Source of the DNA: Ilyomonas sp963790435
GTDB taxonomy: Bacteria; Bacteroidota; Bacteroidia; Chitinophagales; Chitinophagaceae
DNA length: 64,000 nt
Assembly: GCA_963790435.1 (NCBI GenBank)
Contig: CAWBOI010000001.1
Location: forward strand, 1,984,001-2,048,000
Direction of reading: 5' to 3'
A program made the translations under genes and the position numbers. The notes below the pieces were generated by a model. It was not told the DNA's origin. It searched no databases and saw only the letters and a list, made by a program, of their open reading frames with translations. Positions within the stretch are counted from its first letter, which is position 1. The number at the start of each line of letters is the position of its first letter. Shown here in pieces: positions 48,317 to 56,850 of this stretch.

Positions 48317-48763
48317 ATGAAACCAACCGTTAGCTGGCTTATGCTTTTTATCTTTTTTTTCTCTTGTAAAAATGGTACAAAACCAAACACATCATCCATT
48401 GCAGGAACGTGGCAATTGATTGCTGCCACCTCAACTGAAGGTAACAAGACCACTTCTACTTTTGACACAAGCCACACGTTTATAAAAATCATTAACAATA
48501 CGCATTTTGCTTTTTTAAATCATAGCAAAAACAGTAACGACACCACCGCATCAGGGTTTGATGCAGGCGGAGGAAAATACACCTTGCAGGATAGCAACTA
48601 CACCGAGCATCTGGATTTTTACAAAGACAAAAAATGGGAGAACACCAGCTATAATTTTACAGTGAAAATGTTTAATGACACGCTGGTTCAAAAAGGCGTT
48701 GAAAAGAATGAGAAAGCCGGCGTTGACCATATTATTATGGAAACGTACAAGCGAATAAAGTAG
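48317..48763 (+). CDS. lipocalin-like lipoprotein
   Basis: The protein has 148 residues with a lipoprotein signal (MKPTVSWLMLFIFFFSCKNG). The mature part starts ASSIAGTWQLIAATSTEG-like, the usual opening of Bacteroidota lipocalin/DUF4488-type domains, and has alternating beta strands to the end. Function is unknown. It lies 27 bases after the terC-like gene and is probably cotranscribed with it. Confidence 0.75.
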   Translation: MKPTVSWLMLFIFFFSCKNGTKPNTSSIAGTWQLIAATSTEGNKTTSTFDTSHTFIKIINNTHFAFLNHSKNSNDTTASGFDAGGGKYTLQDSNYTEHLDFYKDKKWENTSYNFTVKMFNDTLVQKGVEKNEKAGVDHIIMETYKRIK

Positions 48764-48842
48764 AGAAAGCAACTTGTAACGCAGTCTCCTTTCAAATACA
48801 GAAAGCTATATTTCAATAGCTCCGCTGCGACTTAAAAACTTT

Positions 48843-48850
48843 TATCTTTA
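48843..48850 (+). promoter_or_regulatory. possible -7 box
   Basis: TATCTTTA lies 16 bases before the ATG at 48867 and matches the TAnnTTTG-like boxes seen before other genes here. Confidence 0.35.
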
Positions 48851-48866
48851 TACAAACAAAAGTTGT

Positions 48867-49574
48867 ATGAAACCAATATTCGCTTTGCTATTACTTGTGG
48901 CAATTTTTACGCGTGGTTTTGCACAAGTGAACATGACTTACCAGGAACACAGTTATTACATGGATGTGTATGATAATTCGGGTAAGAAGATAGATGCCGA
49001 TGGTCATGCTTTTTTATCGGGCAGCCCAATGCTAAACAACAACTGGGGAACGGGTTCCGTTGCGTTTACCAATGGTAAGCAATTATCCGGTTTACCCCTG
49101 CAGTTTAATGTTCAAAAAAATCAATTGTATTTTAAAAGAGATTCTACTGTGTTTGGTTTTGCCGATAAAGTAGCTGCTTTTACAATGACGTATAATGATG
49201 ATGCCGGAAACCAACATGAAGTATATTTTAAAAGTGGTTATCCCAACAACCGCGGAGAAGCTACTTCTTTCTTATACCAGGTAATCAATGATGGTCCGAA
49301 TGTGCAGTTATTAAAAGCATTGGAATCGAATATTGACCAGCATTATGTGTATGGCGCAGCGGCGAAAGAGAGTTACGTAGTGAGTGCAAAACTGTACATA
49401 TACAATGTAAGAAAGAACATATTGTTCAGTGTCGGTCGTAATAAACATTCGCTCGAAAGAGCCTTGCCCGAATACAAAGATGAGATAGAAAAATATGCAG
49501 CTGATAACAATGTTTCTTTTAATGATGAAAAAGAAATCAGCGAGTTGATTACAAGTTTGAATAAGGTAAAGTAA
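48867..49574 (+). CDS. exported protein of unknown function
   Basis: The protein has 235 residues with a signal peptide (MKPIFALLLLVAIFTRGFAQ). The first 110 mature residues are beta-rich (SGSPMLNNNWGTGSVAF, LSGLPLQFNVQKNQLYFKRD), and the end is helical and charged. The pattern resembles exported Bacteroidota proteins that occur alone. I cannot name a family. A strong terminator shared with polA follows it. Confidence 0.75.
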   Translation: MKPIFALLLLVAIFTRGFAQVNMTYQEHSYYMDVYDNSGKKIDADGHAFLSGSPMLNNNWGTGSVAFTNGKQLSGLPLQFNVQKNQLYFKRDSTVFGFADKVAAFTMTYNDDAGNQHEVYFKSGYPNNRGEATSFLYQVINDGPNVQLLKALESNIDQHYVYGAAAKESYVVSAKLYIYNVRKNILFSVGRNKHSLERALPEYKDEIEKYAADNNVSFNDEKEISELITSLNKVK

Positions 49575-49587
49575 ATGATGTAAAAAT

Positions 49588-49626
49588 AAAAACGCTGACA
49601 GGGTTTAGAACCCTGTCAGCGTTTTT
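49588..49626. terminator. bidirectional terminator, CTGACAGGG hairpin
   Basis: AAAAACGCTGACAGGGT pairs perfectly with ACCCTGTCAGCGTTTTT around a five-base centre. It separates the converging exported-protein and polA genes. The stem is the same family as 19606-19637. Confidence 0.92.
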
Positions 49627-49627
49627 A

Positions 49628-52456
49628 TTAATGCGCTTCCAGCCAATTCACTCCCACTCCCACTTCCGCCTCAACCGGCACGCCATTAGGCAATAACAAT
49701 GCAGTTTTCATGTTGTCTAAAATTAAAGGCTTAAGTGTTTCTACTTCGCTTGCCAACGCATCAAACACCAACTCATCATGCACTTGCAAAATCATACGGG
49801 TTCCCAAATTCTTCTCTTTAATGGCGGCATGAATTTTTATCATCGCCAGTTTTATCATATCTGCCGCTGTGCCCTGTATGGGTGAGTTAACAGCATTGCG
49901 TTCGGCAAAAGCACGCACCGTAAAGTTGCCAGAATTAATATCGCGCAGCCAGCGTTTTCTGCCCAGTAAAGTTTCGGCATAACCTCGTTCACGAGCCAGC
50001 TTAATCATATCGTCCATGTACTTCGTAATGCCGGCAAATTCTTTTTTATAATTCTCAATAATTTCTTTTGCTTCGGCGCGGCTGATCCCTAAGTTATCGG
50101 ATAAGCCAAACGCACCCTGACCATAGATAATTCCAAAGTTTACGCTCTTGGCTTTATAGCGCATTTCTTTGGTTACTTCAGCCTCTGGAACGCGGAACAC
50201 TTTGGCTGCGGTGGCGGTATGAACGTCTTTGTTCTGGGCGAATGCTTCGCACATGTTTACATCGCCGCTAATGGCAGCAATGATGCGCAACTCTATCTGC
50301 GAATAATCGGCACTAACCAACACATGATTCTCATCTCTCGGTACAAATGCTTTGCGAATTTCACGTCCACGCTCTGTGCGAATGGGAATGTTTTGCAGGT
50401 TCGGCGCGTTGCTGCTTAAACGTCCGGTAACAGCAACCGCTTGTGCGTAAGAGGTGTGAACGCGACCTGTTTTTTTATTGATCATTAAAGGCAATGCATC
50501 CACATACGTTGACTTTAATTTGTTTAATTGCCGGTAAATTAAAATGTCGTTTACAATGAGGTGCTCGTGTGCTAATTTCATCAGCACATCTTCGCCGGTA
50601 GCATACTGACCGCTTTTTGTTTTTTTTGCTTTAGGGTCGAGCTGCAGTTTATCAAACAAAATTTCACCCAATTGTTTTGGTGAACCGATGTTGAACTTTA
50701 CACCCGAAGCATCGTAAATGCGTTGCTCGGCAGCCAGCGATTCAATGTCTAACTGCAGGCTGTATTCTTTTAAAAATGCCTCATCAATGCGCACACCGTT
50801 AAACTCCATTTCGGTAAGCACTTCTACCAGCGGCACTTCGGCTTCGGCAAATACTTTTTCAACGCTGTATGTTTTTAATAGAGGTTCAAATTTGCTTTTC
50901 AACTGTAAGGTGATATCGGCATCTTCAGAAGCATACTCTTTTACTTTTTCAAATGCCACATCTCGCATGTTCAACTGACCCTTGCCTTTTTTACCAATCA
51001 GTTCTTCAATGTGCACCGGCTCATAACCCAAATATTTTGCACTTAGCAAATCCATGCCCCGTCTGCCTTCTGGCTCAATTACATAATGGGCAAGCATCGT
51101 ATCCCAAATTGCGCCTTTCAGTTCAACGCCGTACCACTTCATGATGAGCATATCGTACTTTATGTTTTGCCCTACCCAGGTGATGTAAGGATTGTCAAAC
51201 AAAGGTTTAAAATGCTGTAAGATTTCTTTTGTCCGCTCACCTTCAAAAAGGGGAATATAAAAAGCTTCGCCGATCTGGTAACAAAAGCTCATGCCAACCA
51301 GTTCTGCATTGTTGGCATCAATGCCGGTTGTCTCTGTATCAAAGCAAATTTCAGTTTGTTGAGAAAGTTGTTGAATGAGGTCTTCTATTTTCTCATCTGT
51401 ATCAATTAAATGATATGTGTGCGGCGTGTTGCTGATGTTTTTATCAGCCACCAAACCAACCGGTTCAGTCGTCTCTTCCCCATCGGGTGAGGAAGGCAGA
51501 ATCAATTCGCTCGCATCTTCTGTATTGCCAAACAAACTTTGCTGCAAAGGCTGTGGTGGCGGTGCTGCAAACGCATTAAAATCATCGCCCAAAATACGTC
51601 TGCCTAAAGTTTTAAATTCCAGATCTGTAAACACATCAGCCAGATCTTTGTTGTTCCATCCTTTCAGTCTATAATCTTCTTCATGAAACTGCACCGGCAC
51701 ATTGGTAATAATGGTTGCCAGCTTCTTGCTCATAATAGCATCTGCCTTTCCTTTGCGTATTTTTTCGCCCAATGAGCCTTTAATGGTATCAGCAGCCGCA
51801 ACCACATTTTCCAGCGTATCATATTCTTTCAAAAGTTTCGCTGCTGTTTTCTCACCAATGCCTGCAATGCCGGGAATATTGTCAACCGCATCACCCATCA
51901 AACCGAGAATGTCCACCACTTGTTCAACACGCTGGATATCCCACTTCTCACAGATTTTTTTAGCATTTAATATTTCCGTTGGCGAACCTTGGTAACCAGG
52001 TTTGTAAATGCACACATGCGGATGAATGAGAAGCTGCCCGTAATCTTTATCGGGCGTTACCATGTACACGCTGTAGCCCACATCAGCAGCTTGCCAGGCA
52101 AGCGTTCCAATTACATCATCAGCTTCATAGCCATCCACTTCAACCACCGGAATATTAAAGCCACGAATGATGCGTTTGATGTCGTCAATGCTATCGCTTA
52201 AATCTTCGGGTGCGGCTTGCCGGTTGGCTTTGTAGGCAGTGAAATCAATGTGCCGTTCGGTGGGAATGCCGGTATCAAAACACACGGCTAAGTGCGTGGG
52301 CTTTTCTTTGTTGATTAAATCAAACAACGTGTTGGTAAAACCAAACTGTGCATTGGTGTTGCGACCTTTGGAAGTGATGCGCGGATTGCGGATAAGCGCA
52401 TAGTACGCACGATAAATGAGAGCAAGCGCATCGAGCAGAAACAATTTTTTTTCCAT
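49628..52456 (-). CDS. polA: DNA polymerase I
   Basis: The protein has 942 residues and three domains. The 5'-3' exonuclease spans about residues 1-290 (FLLDALALIYRAYYAL, DGYEADDVIGTLA, GLMGDAVDNIPGI). The 3'-5' exonuclease looks active, with its DTE motif in ICFDTETTGIDANNAELVG and a second acidic site in WVGQNIKYD. The polymerase has VSADYSQIELRIIA, MRYKAKSVNFGIIYGQGAFG and LQVHDELVFDA. It fills gaps and removes Okazaki primers. The TATCTTCG box at 52462-52469 lies so close that the mRNA would have almost no leader. Confidence 0.97.
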   Translation of the reverse strand: MEKKLFLLDALALIYRAYYALIRNPRITSKGRNTNAQFGFTNTLFDLINKEKPTHLAVCFDTGIPTERHIDFTAYKANRQAAPEDLSDSIDDIKRIIRGFNIPVVEVDGYEADDVIGTLAWQAADVGYSVYMVTPDKDYGQLLIHPHVCIYKPGYQGSPTEILNAKKICEKWDIQRVEQVVDILGLMGDAVDNIPGIAGIGEKTAAKLLKEYDTLENVVAAADTIKGSLGEKIRKGKADAIMSKKLATIITNVPVQFHEEDYRLKGWNNKDLADVFTDLEFKTLGRRILGDDFNAFAAPPPQPLQQSLFGNTEDASELILPSSPDGEETTEPVGLVADKNISNTPHTYHLIDTDEKIEDLIQQLSQQTEICFDTETTGIDANNAELVGMSFCYQIGEAFYIPLFEGERTKEILQHFKPLFDNPYITWVGQNIKYDMLIMKWYGVELKGAIWDTMLAHYVIEPEGRRGMDLLSAKYLGYEPVHIEELIGKKGKGQLNMRDVAFEKVKEYASEDADITLQLKSKFEPLLKTYSVEKVFAEAEVPLVEVLTEMEFNGVRIDEAFLKEYSLQLDIESLAAEQRIYDASGVKFNIGSPKQLGEILFDKLQLDPKAKKTKSGQYATGEDVLMKLAHEHLIVNDILIYRQLNKLKSTYVDALPLMINKKTGRVHTSYAQAVAVTGRLSSNAPNLQNIPIRTERGREIRKAFVPRDENHVLVSADYSQIELRIIAAISGDVNMCEAFAQNKDVHTATAAKVFRVPEAEVTKEMRYKAKSVNFGIIYGQGAFGLSDNLGISRAEAKEIIENYKKEFAGITKYMDDMIKLARERGYAETLLGRKRWLRDINSGNFTVRAFAERNAVNSPIQGTAADMIKLAMIKIHAAIKEKNLGTRMILQVHDELVFDALASEVETLKPLILDNMKTALLLPNGVPVEAEVGVGVNWLEAH

Positions 52457-52539
52457 TGAAACGAAGATAGGAAAAGAGGTGGGAAGAGGATGATTTGTTG
52501 GAGGTTACCAAGGCTTGTTGAATTGAAACGGAGGATTGC

Positions 52540-52754
52540 CGTCATTCCGCAAATACCGCCGTTTGGTTTTGCACAATAATTCTCTTGCAGGCGGCTTTGT
52601 GCGGAATCTGATGATTGATTAATGATGATGTTGAATGTGGTGAAGATGTTTACACCATTATAACTTGTTCGAACTGTTAAGAGCAGACCCGCACAAAGCC
52701 CTCGCTGATTTGATTATTATTTCTGTCATCGTGTTGAGGGCACGCGGAATGACG
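52540..52754 (+). repeat. 215-bp nested palindromic element, copy D
   Basis: The left end is CGTCATTCCGCAAATACCGCC with an exact GTTTGGTTTTGC in the hairpin (52561-52572), as in copy C. The right half is of the A/B type (GCACAAAGCCCTCGCTG, then GTGTTGAGGGCACGCGGAAT). The spacer runs like copy A. D therefore joins two arm types, showing that the arms are exchangeable modules. It ends 28 bases from the antitoxin-like gene. Confidence 0.88.
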
Positions 52755-52781
52755 AAGACGTGAAAATCTTTTCAAAAACAT

Positions 52782-53000
52782 TCATAGTTCATTTAGAAAA
52801 TCTTTTGCATCACGACCTTGTAACTTGCGGTCTTCTATTAAAGTCATTTCATCAACAGCATTTTTTATATTTTCAAATATTTTAGCTTTATAAGAAGAGA
52901 TAGGTTTTATTTTTACAAAATCAAAGTGTTTTAAAACTCCCCTAAGAAAGGAATATTTTTTATCTTCTACGCTCAATATTACCTGCTTCAAAATATACAT
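52782..53000 (-). CDS. small antitoxin-like protein (orphan)
   Basis: The protein has 72 residues from the ATG at 53000 (MYILKQVILSVEDKKYSFLR). The upstream extension is rejected as hydrophobic leader noise. The pattern of a short beta strand, then LKHFDFVKI and a charged helix ending KDFLNEL, resembles small Bacteroidota proteins that usually precede a RelE/ParE-type toxin gene. No toxin frame follows; repeat copy D begins 28 bases beyond the stop. The family call is tentative. Confidence 0.5.
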   Translation of the reverse strand: MYILKQVILSVEDKKYSFLRGVLKHFDFVKIKPISSYKAKIFENIKNAVDEMTLIEDRKLQGRDAKDFLNEL

Positions 53001-53092
53001 TTTCTGTTGTAACGTAAATACAAAAAAATGGACTGAACAATTGCCAAAATTTGTTTGAAACAACCCTTACTTTGTGAAGCATTCCTTCTTCA

Positions 53093-54340
53093 ATGGCAAT
53101 TAAATTTAATTATAAAAAACATTTCTTTTCTGCCATTAAAAAGCGGCATTACATCAGCGTTGTTATTTTAATTTTATTATACGCCGGCGTTACCATTTGC
53201 ACGGCTTTTAATAACAAATCAACAAAAACAAACCCTCCCACTTACACCGATTTTATGGGCAACGAAGCCTGCGTTTCGTGCCATAAAGAAATATGCGAAA
53301 GCGTGATGCACACGGCGCATTATCACACCTCCTCACCGGCTTCATCAGACAATATAAAAGGCAGTTTTGCGCCAGCCGAAAACAAGTTTGTGTACAATGC
53401 TTTTATGCAGGTAGAAATGGATACGGCTGATGGCAAAGCTTACCAAACTGCGCTGGCAAATGGAGTGGCTTACCAAATACAACCCTTTGATATTACGGTA
53501 GGTTCGGGCAGAAAAGGACAAACCTATTTGTATTGGAACGGTGCTAATTTATATCAATTGCCGGTATCGTATTTCACGCCGTTGAATACTTGGTGCAACA
53601 GCCCTGGCTATCCCGCCGGTTTAATAAAGTTTAGCAGAAATATCAATGCACGATGTTTGGAATGTCATGGCACTTATGCAAAGGCTGTAACAGTTGATAG
53701 CGCAACGGTTTTCGATCAATCGCAAATTATTTATGGCATTCAATGCGAGCGTTGCCATGGCGCAGCCGCGCAGCATGTTGCTTACCAAAAAGCGCATCCA
53801 AACGATACGGCTGGCAGATTCATTCTTCACATTAAAAACTTATCGCGCCAACAAAAGTTAGATGCCTGCGCGCTTTGCCATTCGGGCGTTCGCAACAGCG
53901 TAAAGCCTCCGTTTACTTTCGTTACGGGTGATAGCCTGAATGAGTTTTTAACGGCGAATTACAAGCAAGATTCGGTGTCGATGTTAGATGTGCATGGCAA
54001 CCAATATGGCTTGCTCACAAGCAGCAAATGCTTCCGGCTTTCGGGGATGGATTGCTCTTCGTGCCACAACACGCACCAAACCGAACGAAATGATAGAGCT
54101 TTGTTTTCGCAGCGATGCGCTACCTGTCATAGTGATGTAAAACATTCATTCCTAACGGCGCAAAATAAAACGGTGGTAATGAACAATTGCATTGATTGCC
54201 ACATGCCGTTATTACCTTCATCAAAAATTACATTGCTGGTGGCTGGCAAACAAAAATTGGTACCCGATTATGTAACCACGCATCATATTGCTGTGTATGA
54301 TGAGCAAACAAAAGCCTTTTTAAAAGCATTGAAGCAGTAA
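53093..54340 (+). CDS. seven-heme c-type cytochrome
   Basis: The protein has 415 residues. One membrane anchor lies at about residues 16-38 (HYISVVILILLYAGVTICTA). Seven CxxCH heme sites follow: CVSCH, CLECH, CERCH, CALCH, CSSCH, CATCH and CIDCH, the last in NNCIDCHMPLLPSS. The layout is like the cytochrome c554-like group. It should move electrons on the periplasmic side of the inner membrane. No reductase partner, heme lyase or quinol-oxidase gene is adjacent. The first 45 codons contain ACAAAAACAAAC. It converges on the esterase-like gene with 7 bases between their stops. Confidence 0.9.
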   Translation: MAIKFNYKKHFFSAIKKRHYISVVILILLYAGVTICTAFNNKSTKTNPPTYTDFMGNEACVSCHKEICESVMHTAHYHTSSPASSDNIKGSFAPAENKFVYNAFMQVEMDTADGKAYQTALANGVAYQIQPFDITVGSGRKGQTYLYWNGANLYQLPVSYFTPLNTWCNSPGYPAGLIKFSRNINARCLECHGTYAKAVTVDSATVFDQSQIIYGIQCERCHGAAAQHVAYQKAHPNDTAGRFILHIKNLSRQQKLDACALCHSGVRNSVKPPFTFVTGDSLNEFLTANYKQDSVSMLDVHGNQYGLLTSSKCFRLSGMDCSSCHNTHQTERNDRALFSQRCATCHSDVKHSFLTAQNKTVVMNNCIDCHMPLLPSSKITLLVAGKQKLVPDYVTTHHIAVYDEQTKAFLKALKQ

Positions 54341-54347
54341 ATCAATT

Positions 54348-55397
54348 TCACTTCAATTCAAAATAAGAAAGCTTGCAAGGAACGCCGGGCGGGCGACCAT
54401 CTACCACCAACAAAACACCTTGTTTATAAGGCAGAATTCCTTCCCAGTTATCGGATGAATAAGAGATGATCTTTTTCGTTTGCCAATCTATTTTATTATT
54501 ATGAAAAGAGATCTGAACAACGCGTGTAAAGTAAGCCTGCTGTGGGTTTGCGTCCATTTCTTTCTTTGCTTGCGCAAGATGATTCGCCACATAATAACAA
54601 TACTCGTTCTTCAACGTATTGGCACCTTTGGGAACAACGCCGCAGGTTAGCGTATCTAGATAATCTCTGTAATAATGATTCAAGCCTAATAACGAATTGC
54701 CTTGCAGAAAATTCATATCCGTTAAGCGAAACAATAATGGCTTTGTAAAAGTTACGGCTCCCTTGTTTTGTAAATCAGTTGTAAAAGTAAACGCCGTTGG
54801 TGCGGATGTGATGGCATTGTTCTCGTACGCCGCTATCAACTTCTTTTGTTGCGGCAAATAGGCAATGCTTTCAAAGCCGGCGTTGCCAAATGTATAATCG
54901 GGTTTGGGTAACGACATTGTATCGTTAGGATTAAAGTTGATTTGCATGGTTGCATCATCAATGGTTCCTTTTACCACAAAACACAAGCTATCGGTTTCCA
55001 CGGTAAGAAAGATAGCATTATTCACCACAACTGCGCCTTCAAAACCACCAAAATCGGTACGTGGTAAAATAGCTTGCTTAATAGAATTATAAACAGCTTC
55101 AAGACTGTTGCTGAAGACTAATTTTGTTGCTTTTGTAGCAAACAATGTTTTGTGATTAATGACCGAATCAATGCTGGTGGTATCCACACAAACAATATGA
55201 TAACTATCGGTTGCAGAGCGATGTTGCGGAATTAATAAAACATAATTTCTCCATTTGGCAATGCCTGAAAATTCGTAGTAAGAATTGTCAATGCTATCGG
55301 CCAAATAAATGGAATGTTCCTGTGGTAAATTAGTGCGCTGTGTATAAGCATTATTGATACAAAGAAGAGAGGCGACAAAAACAAAAAGGAGTTTCAT
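54348..55397 (-). CDS. exported esterase/phytase-like protein
   Basis: The protein has 349 residues with a signal peptide (MKLLFVFVASLLCINNAYTQ). Repeated blades such as YYEFSGIAKWRNYVLLIPQH, GFEGAVVVNNAIFLTVETD, AGFESIAYLPQQKKLIAAYE and NWEGILPYKQGVLLVVDG suggest a beta-propeller with conserved Glu and Asn, as in esterase-like or phytase-like propeller proteins. The activity is not predictable. It lies 12 bases after the corrected end of the fic gene, so the two probably share a transcript. Confidence 0.7.
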   Translation of the reverse strand: MKLLFVFVASLLCINNAYTQRTNLPQEHSIYLADSIDNSYYEFSGIAKWRNYVLLIPQHRSATDSYHIVCVDTTSIDSVINHKTLFATKATKLVFSNSLEAVYNSIKQAILPRTDFGGFEGAVVVNNAIFLTVETDSLCFVVKGTIDDATMQINFNPNDTMSLPKPDYTFGNAGFESIAYLPQQKKLIAAYENNAITSAPTAFTFTTDLQNKGAVTFTKPLLFRLTDMNFLQGNSLLGLNHYYRDYLDTLTCGVVPKGANTLKNEYCYYVANHLAQAKKEMDANPQQAYFTRVVQISFHNNKIDWQTKKIISYSSDNWEGILPYKQGVLLVVDGRPPGVPCKLSYFELK

Positions 55398-55409
55398 AAG
55401 AGGAATAAT

Positions 55410-56757
55410 TTATTCGGCAAGAGCTTGTTCTACTTGTTCGTAAAACCAATTGCCTAAAGCTTTCGGTGATGGTTGTGATTTCTTCCTCGGTTAAAGGTTG
55501 GTGATAGAGTTTGTTTATTTTCTCATCATTGCCATTATATGTTATTTCATAATTGTTCTCAAAAAAATGACAAATAAGTTGCCCGGCTGAAAGTTGGTTT
55601 TTGTTGTTAGAATTACGAAGTCCTGTGAAGTATGCGGAAAAGACAATTGGTTCAAACACATTTACTTTACTAAACAATAAATTAAGATTATTTAATAATG
55701 TTAATGCTAAATTCACAATATTTATATCCGCTTGTGTATGTAATCCATAAGTAAGTGTATAAATGCTCGAATTAAATAATGGATCAAACTTCTCTAATTG
55801 TATTTTCCATGCAGCAGCTAATGGAATTAATGTATGTTGTATCAATTGTTTTATTGCTTCTTCAACATACTTTATTTCAACCTTCGCATCTACATCCTCT
55901 CCCAACTTCTTCTTCAATAAAAACAACTTTTTATCCAAATCGCCCGGTTCATCTAAGCTTTCGCCTTTGGCAGCTTTTAGGTACAATTGTAAACTCCAAA
56001 CCAATTGTTCAGCTATGTAATTAATAAACGCTTCTATGTTGCCTGTATCGGCTCTATTCAAAGCAAAGAGGTAACTCTTTTTATCAGAAGATTTGATGAT
56101 AACCGGCGGCAAATTGTTCTTTATTAAAACATAGTTCATCAGCAAACGGCTGATTCTTCCGTTGCCATCATCAAACGGATGAATGCGCACAAACTTGTAA
56201 TGCAGCAAAGCCGCCAGCGCTACCGGATGCAGTTCTTTCTTTTCTTCTTCATTTCTATACCACTCAATCAACTCACCCATTTGTATCGGCGTGTCTGCAG
56301 GTGAAGTATAATAGAATATTTCTCCGTTTTGCAGTTGCACATGGTTAGCATATTTTTTATAATCGCCTACTTTTATTTCTCTTCGGGTAAGTTGTCCATC
56401 AGGTGTTATTGCTTCTTTCCAGTAAGGCTTTACCAATATGATTTCATTCAGATTTTTGATAGCCATTTCGGTTAAAGGTTGTTCTTTATCCGATGCCCAT
56501 TCTTTTATCGTCTTGAAAGCAACATCATGTGCCTCCATTTCTTCATATTCACGCAGTTCGTGCTGCCCTTGTGTTTTACCAAAAATCAGCAGCAATTCTG
56601 TTTCACCATAAGTTAATGTATTGCCTTCAATATGGTTGGAATTATAGCTAAATTCCAAGCGTAGTTTTTTATCAAGATTCCGTTGGGCATCATCTTTTAT
56701 TTGAACAGCTCTTACCTGCGCCAATAGTTCATCTACAATGTGTAATATCTGTTGCAT
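55410..56757 (-). CDS. Fic domain AMP-transferase-like protein (one frameshift near end)
   Basis: The protein has about 448 residues. The inhibitory motif SNHIEG (S40 to G45, the S/TxxxEG/N type) lies at the N-terminus, making this a class II Fic protein with its own antitoxin helix. The active site HPFDDGNGR spans residues 193-201, with His193 intact. A second half of about 230 residues is helical. At about 55460-55467 one extra base shifts the frame. The corrected end reads KALGNWFYEQVEQALAE with a stop at 55410. Without correction the frame would run on and overlap the next gene. Targets are unknown. Confidence 0.88.
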
Positions 56758-56850
56758 GATGTTGTAAAAATAAACGCATTATTATAAACAAAACGGCTTC
56801 ATGCAGCAACAGAATTCACATGGCATAATTTCTATATAATAAAACTGCAA

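Noticed and set aside
4036..52754. A CRISPR array based on the recurring palindromes.
   Set aside because: The repeats are 10-25 kb apart, over 200 bp long and not interleaved with spacers. No cas genes are present.
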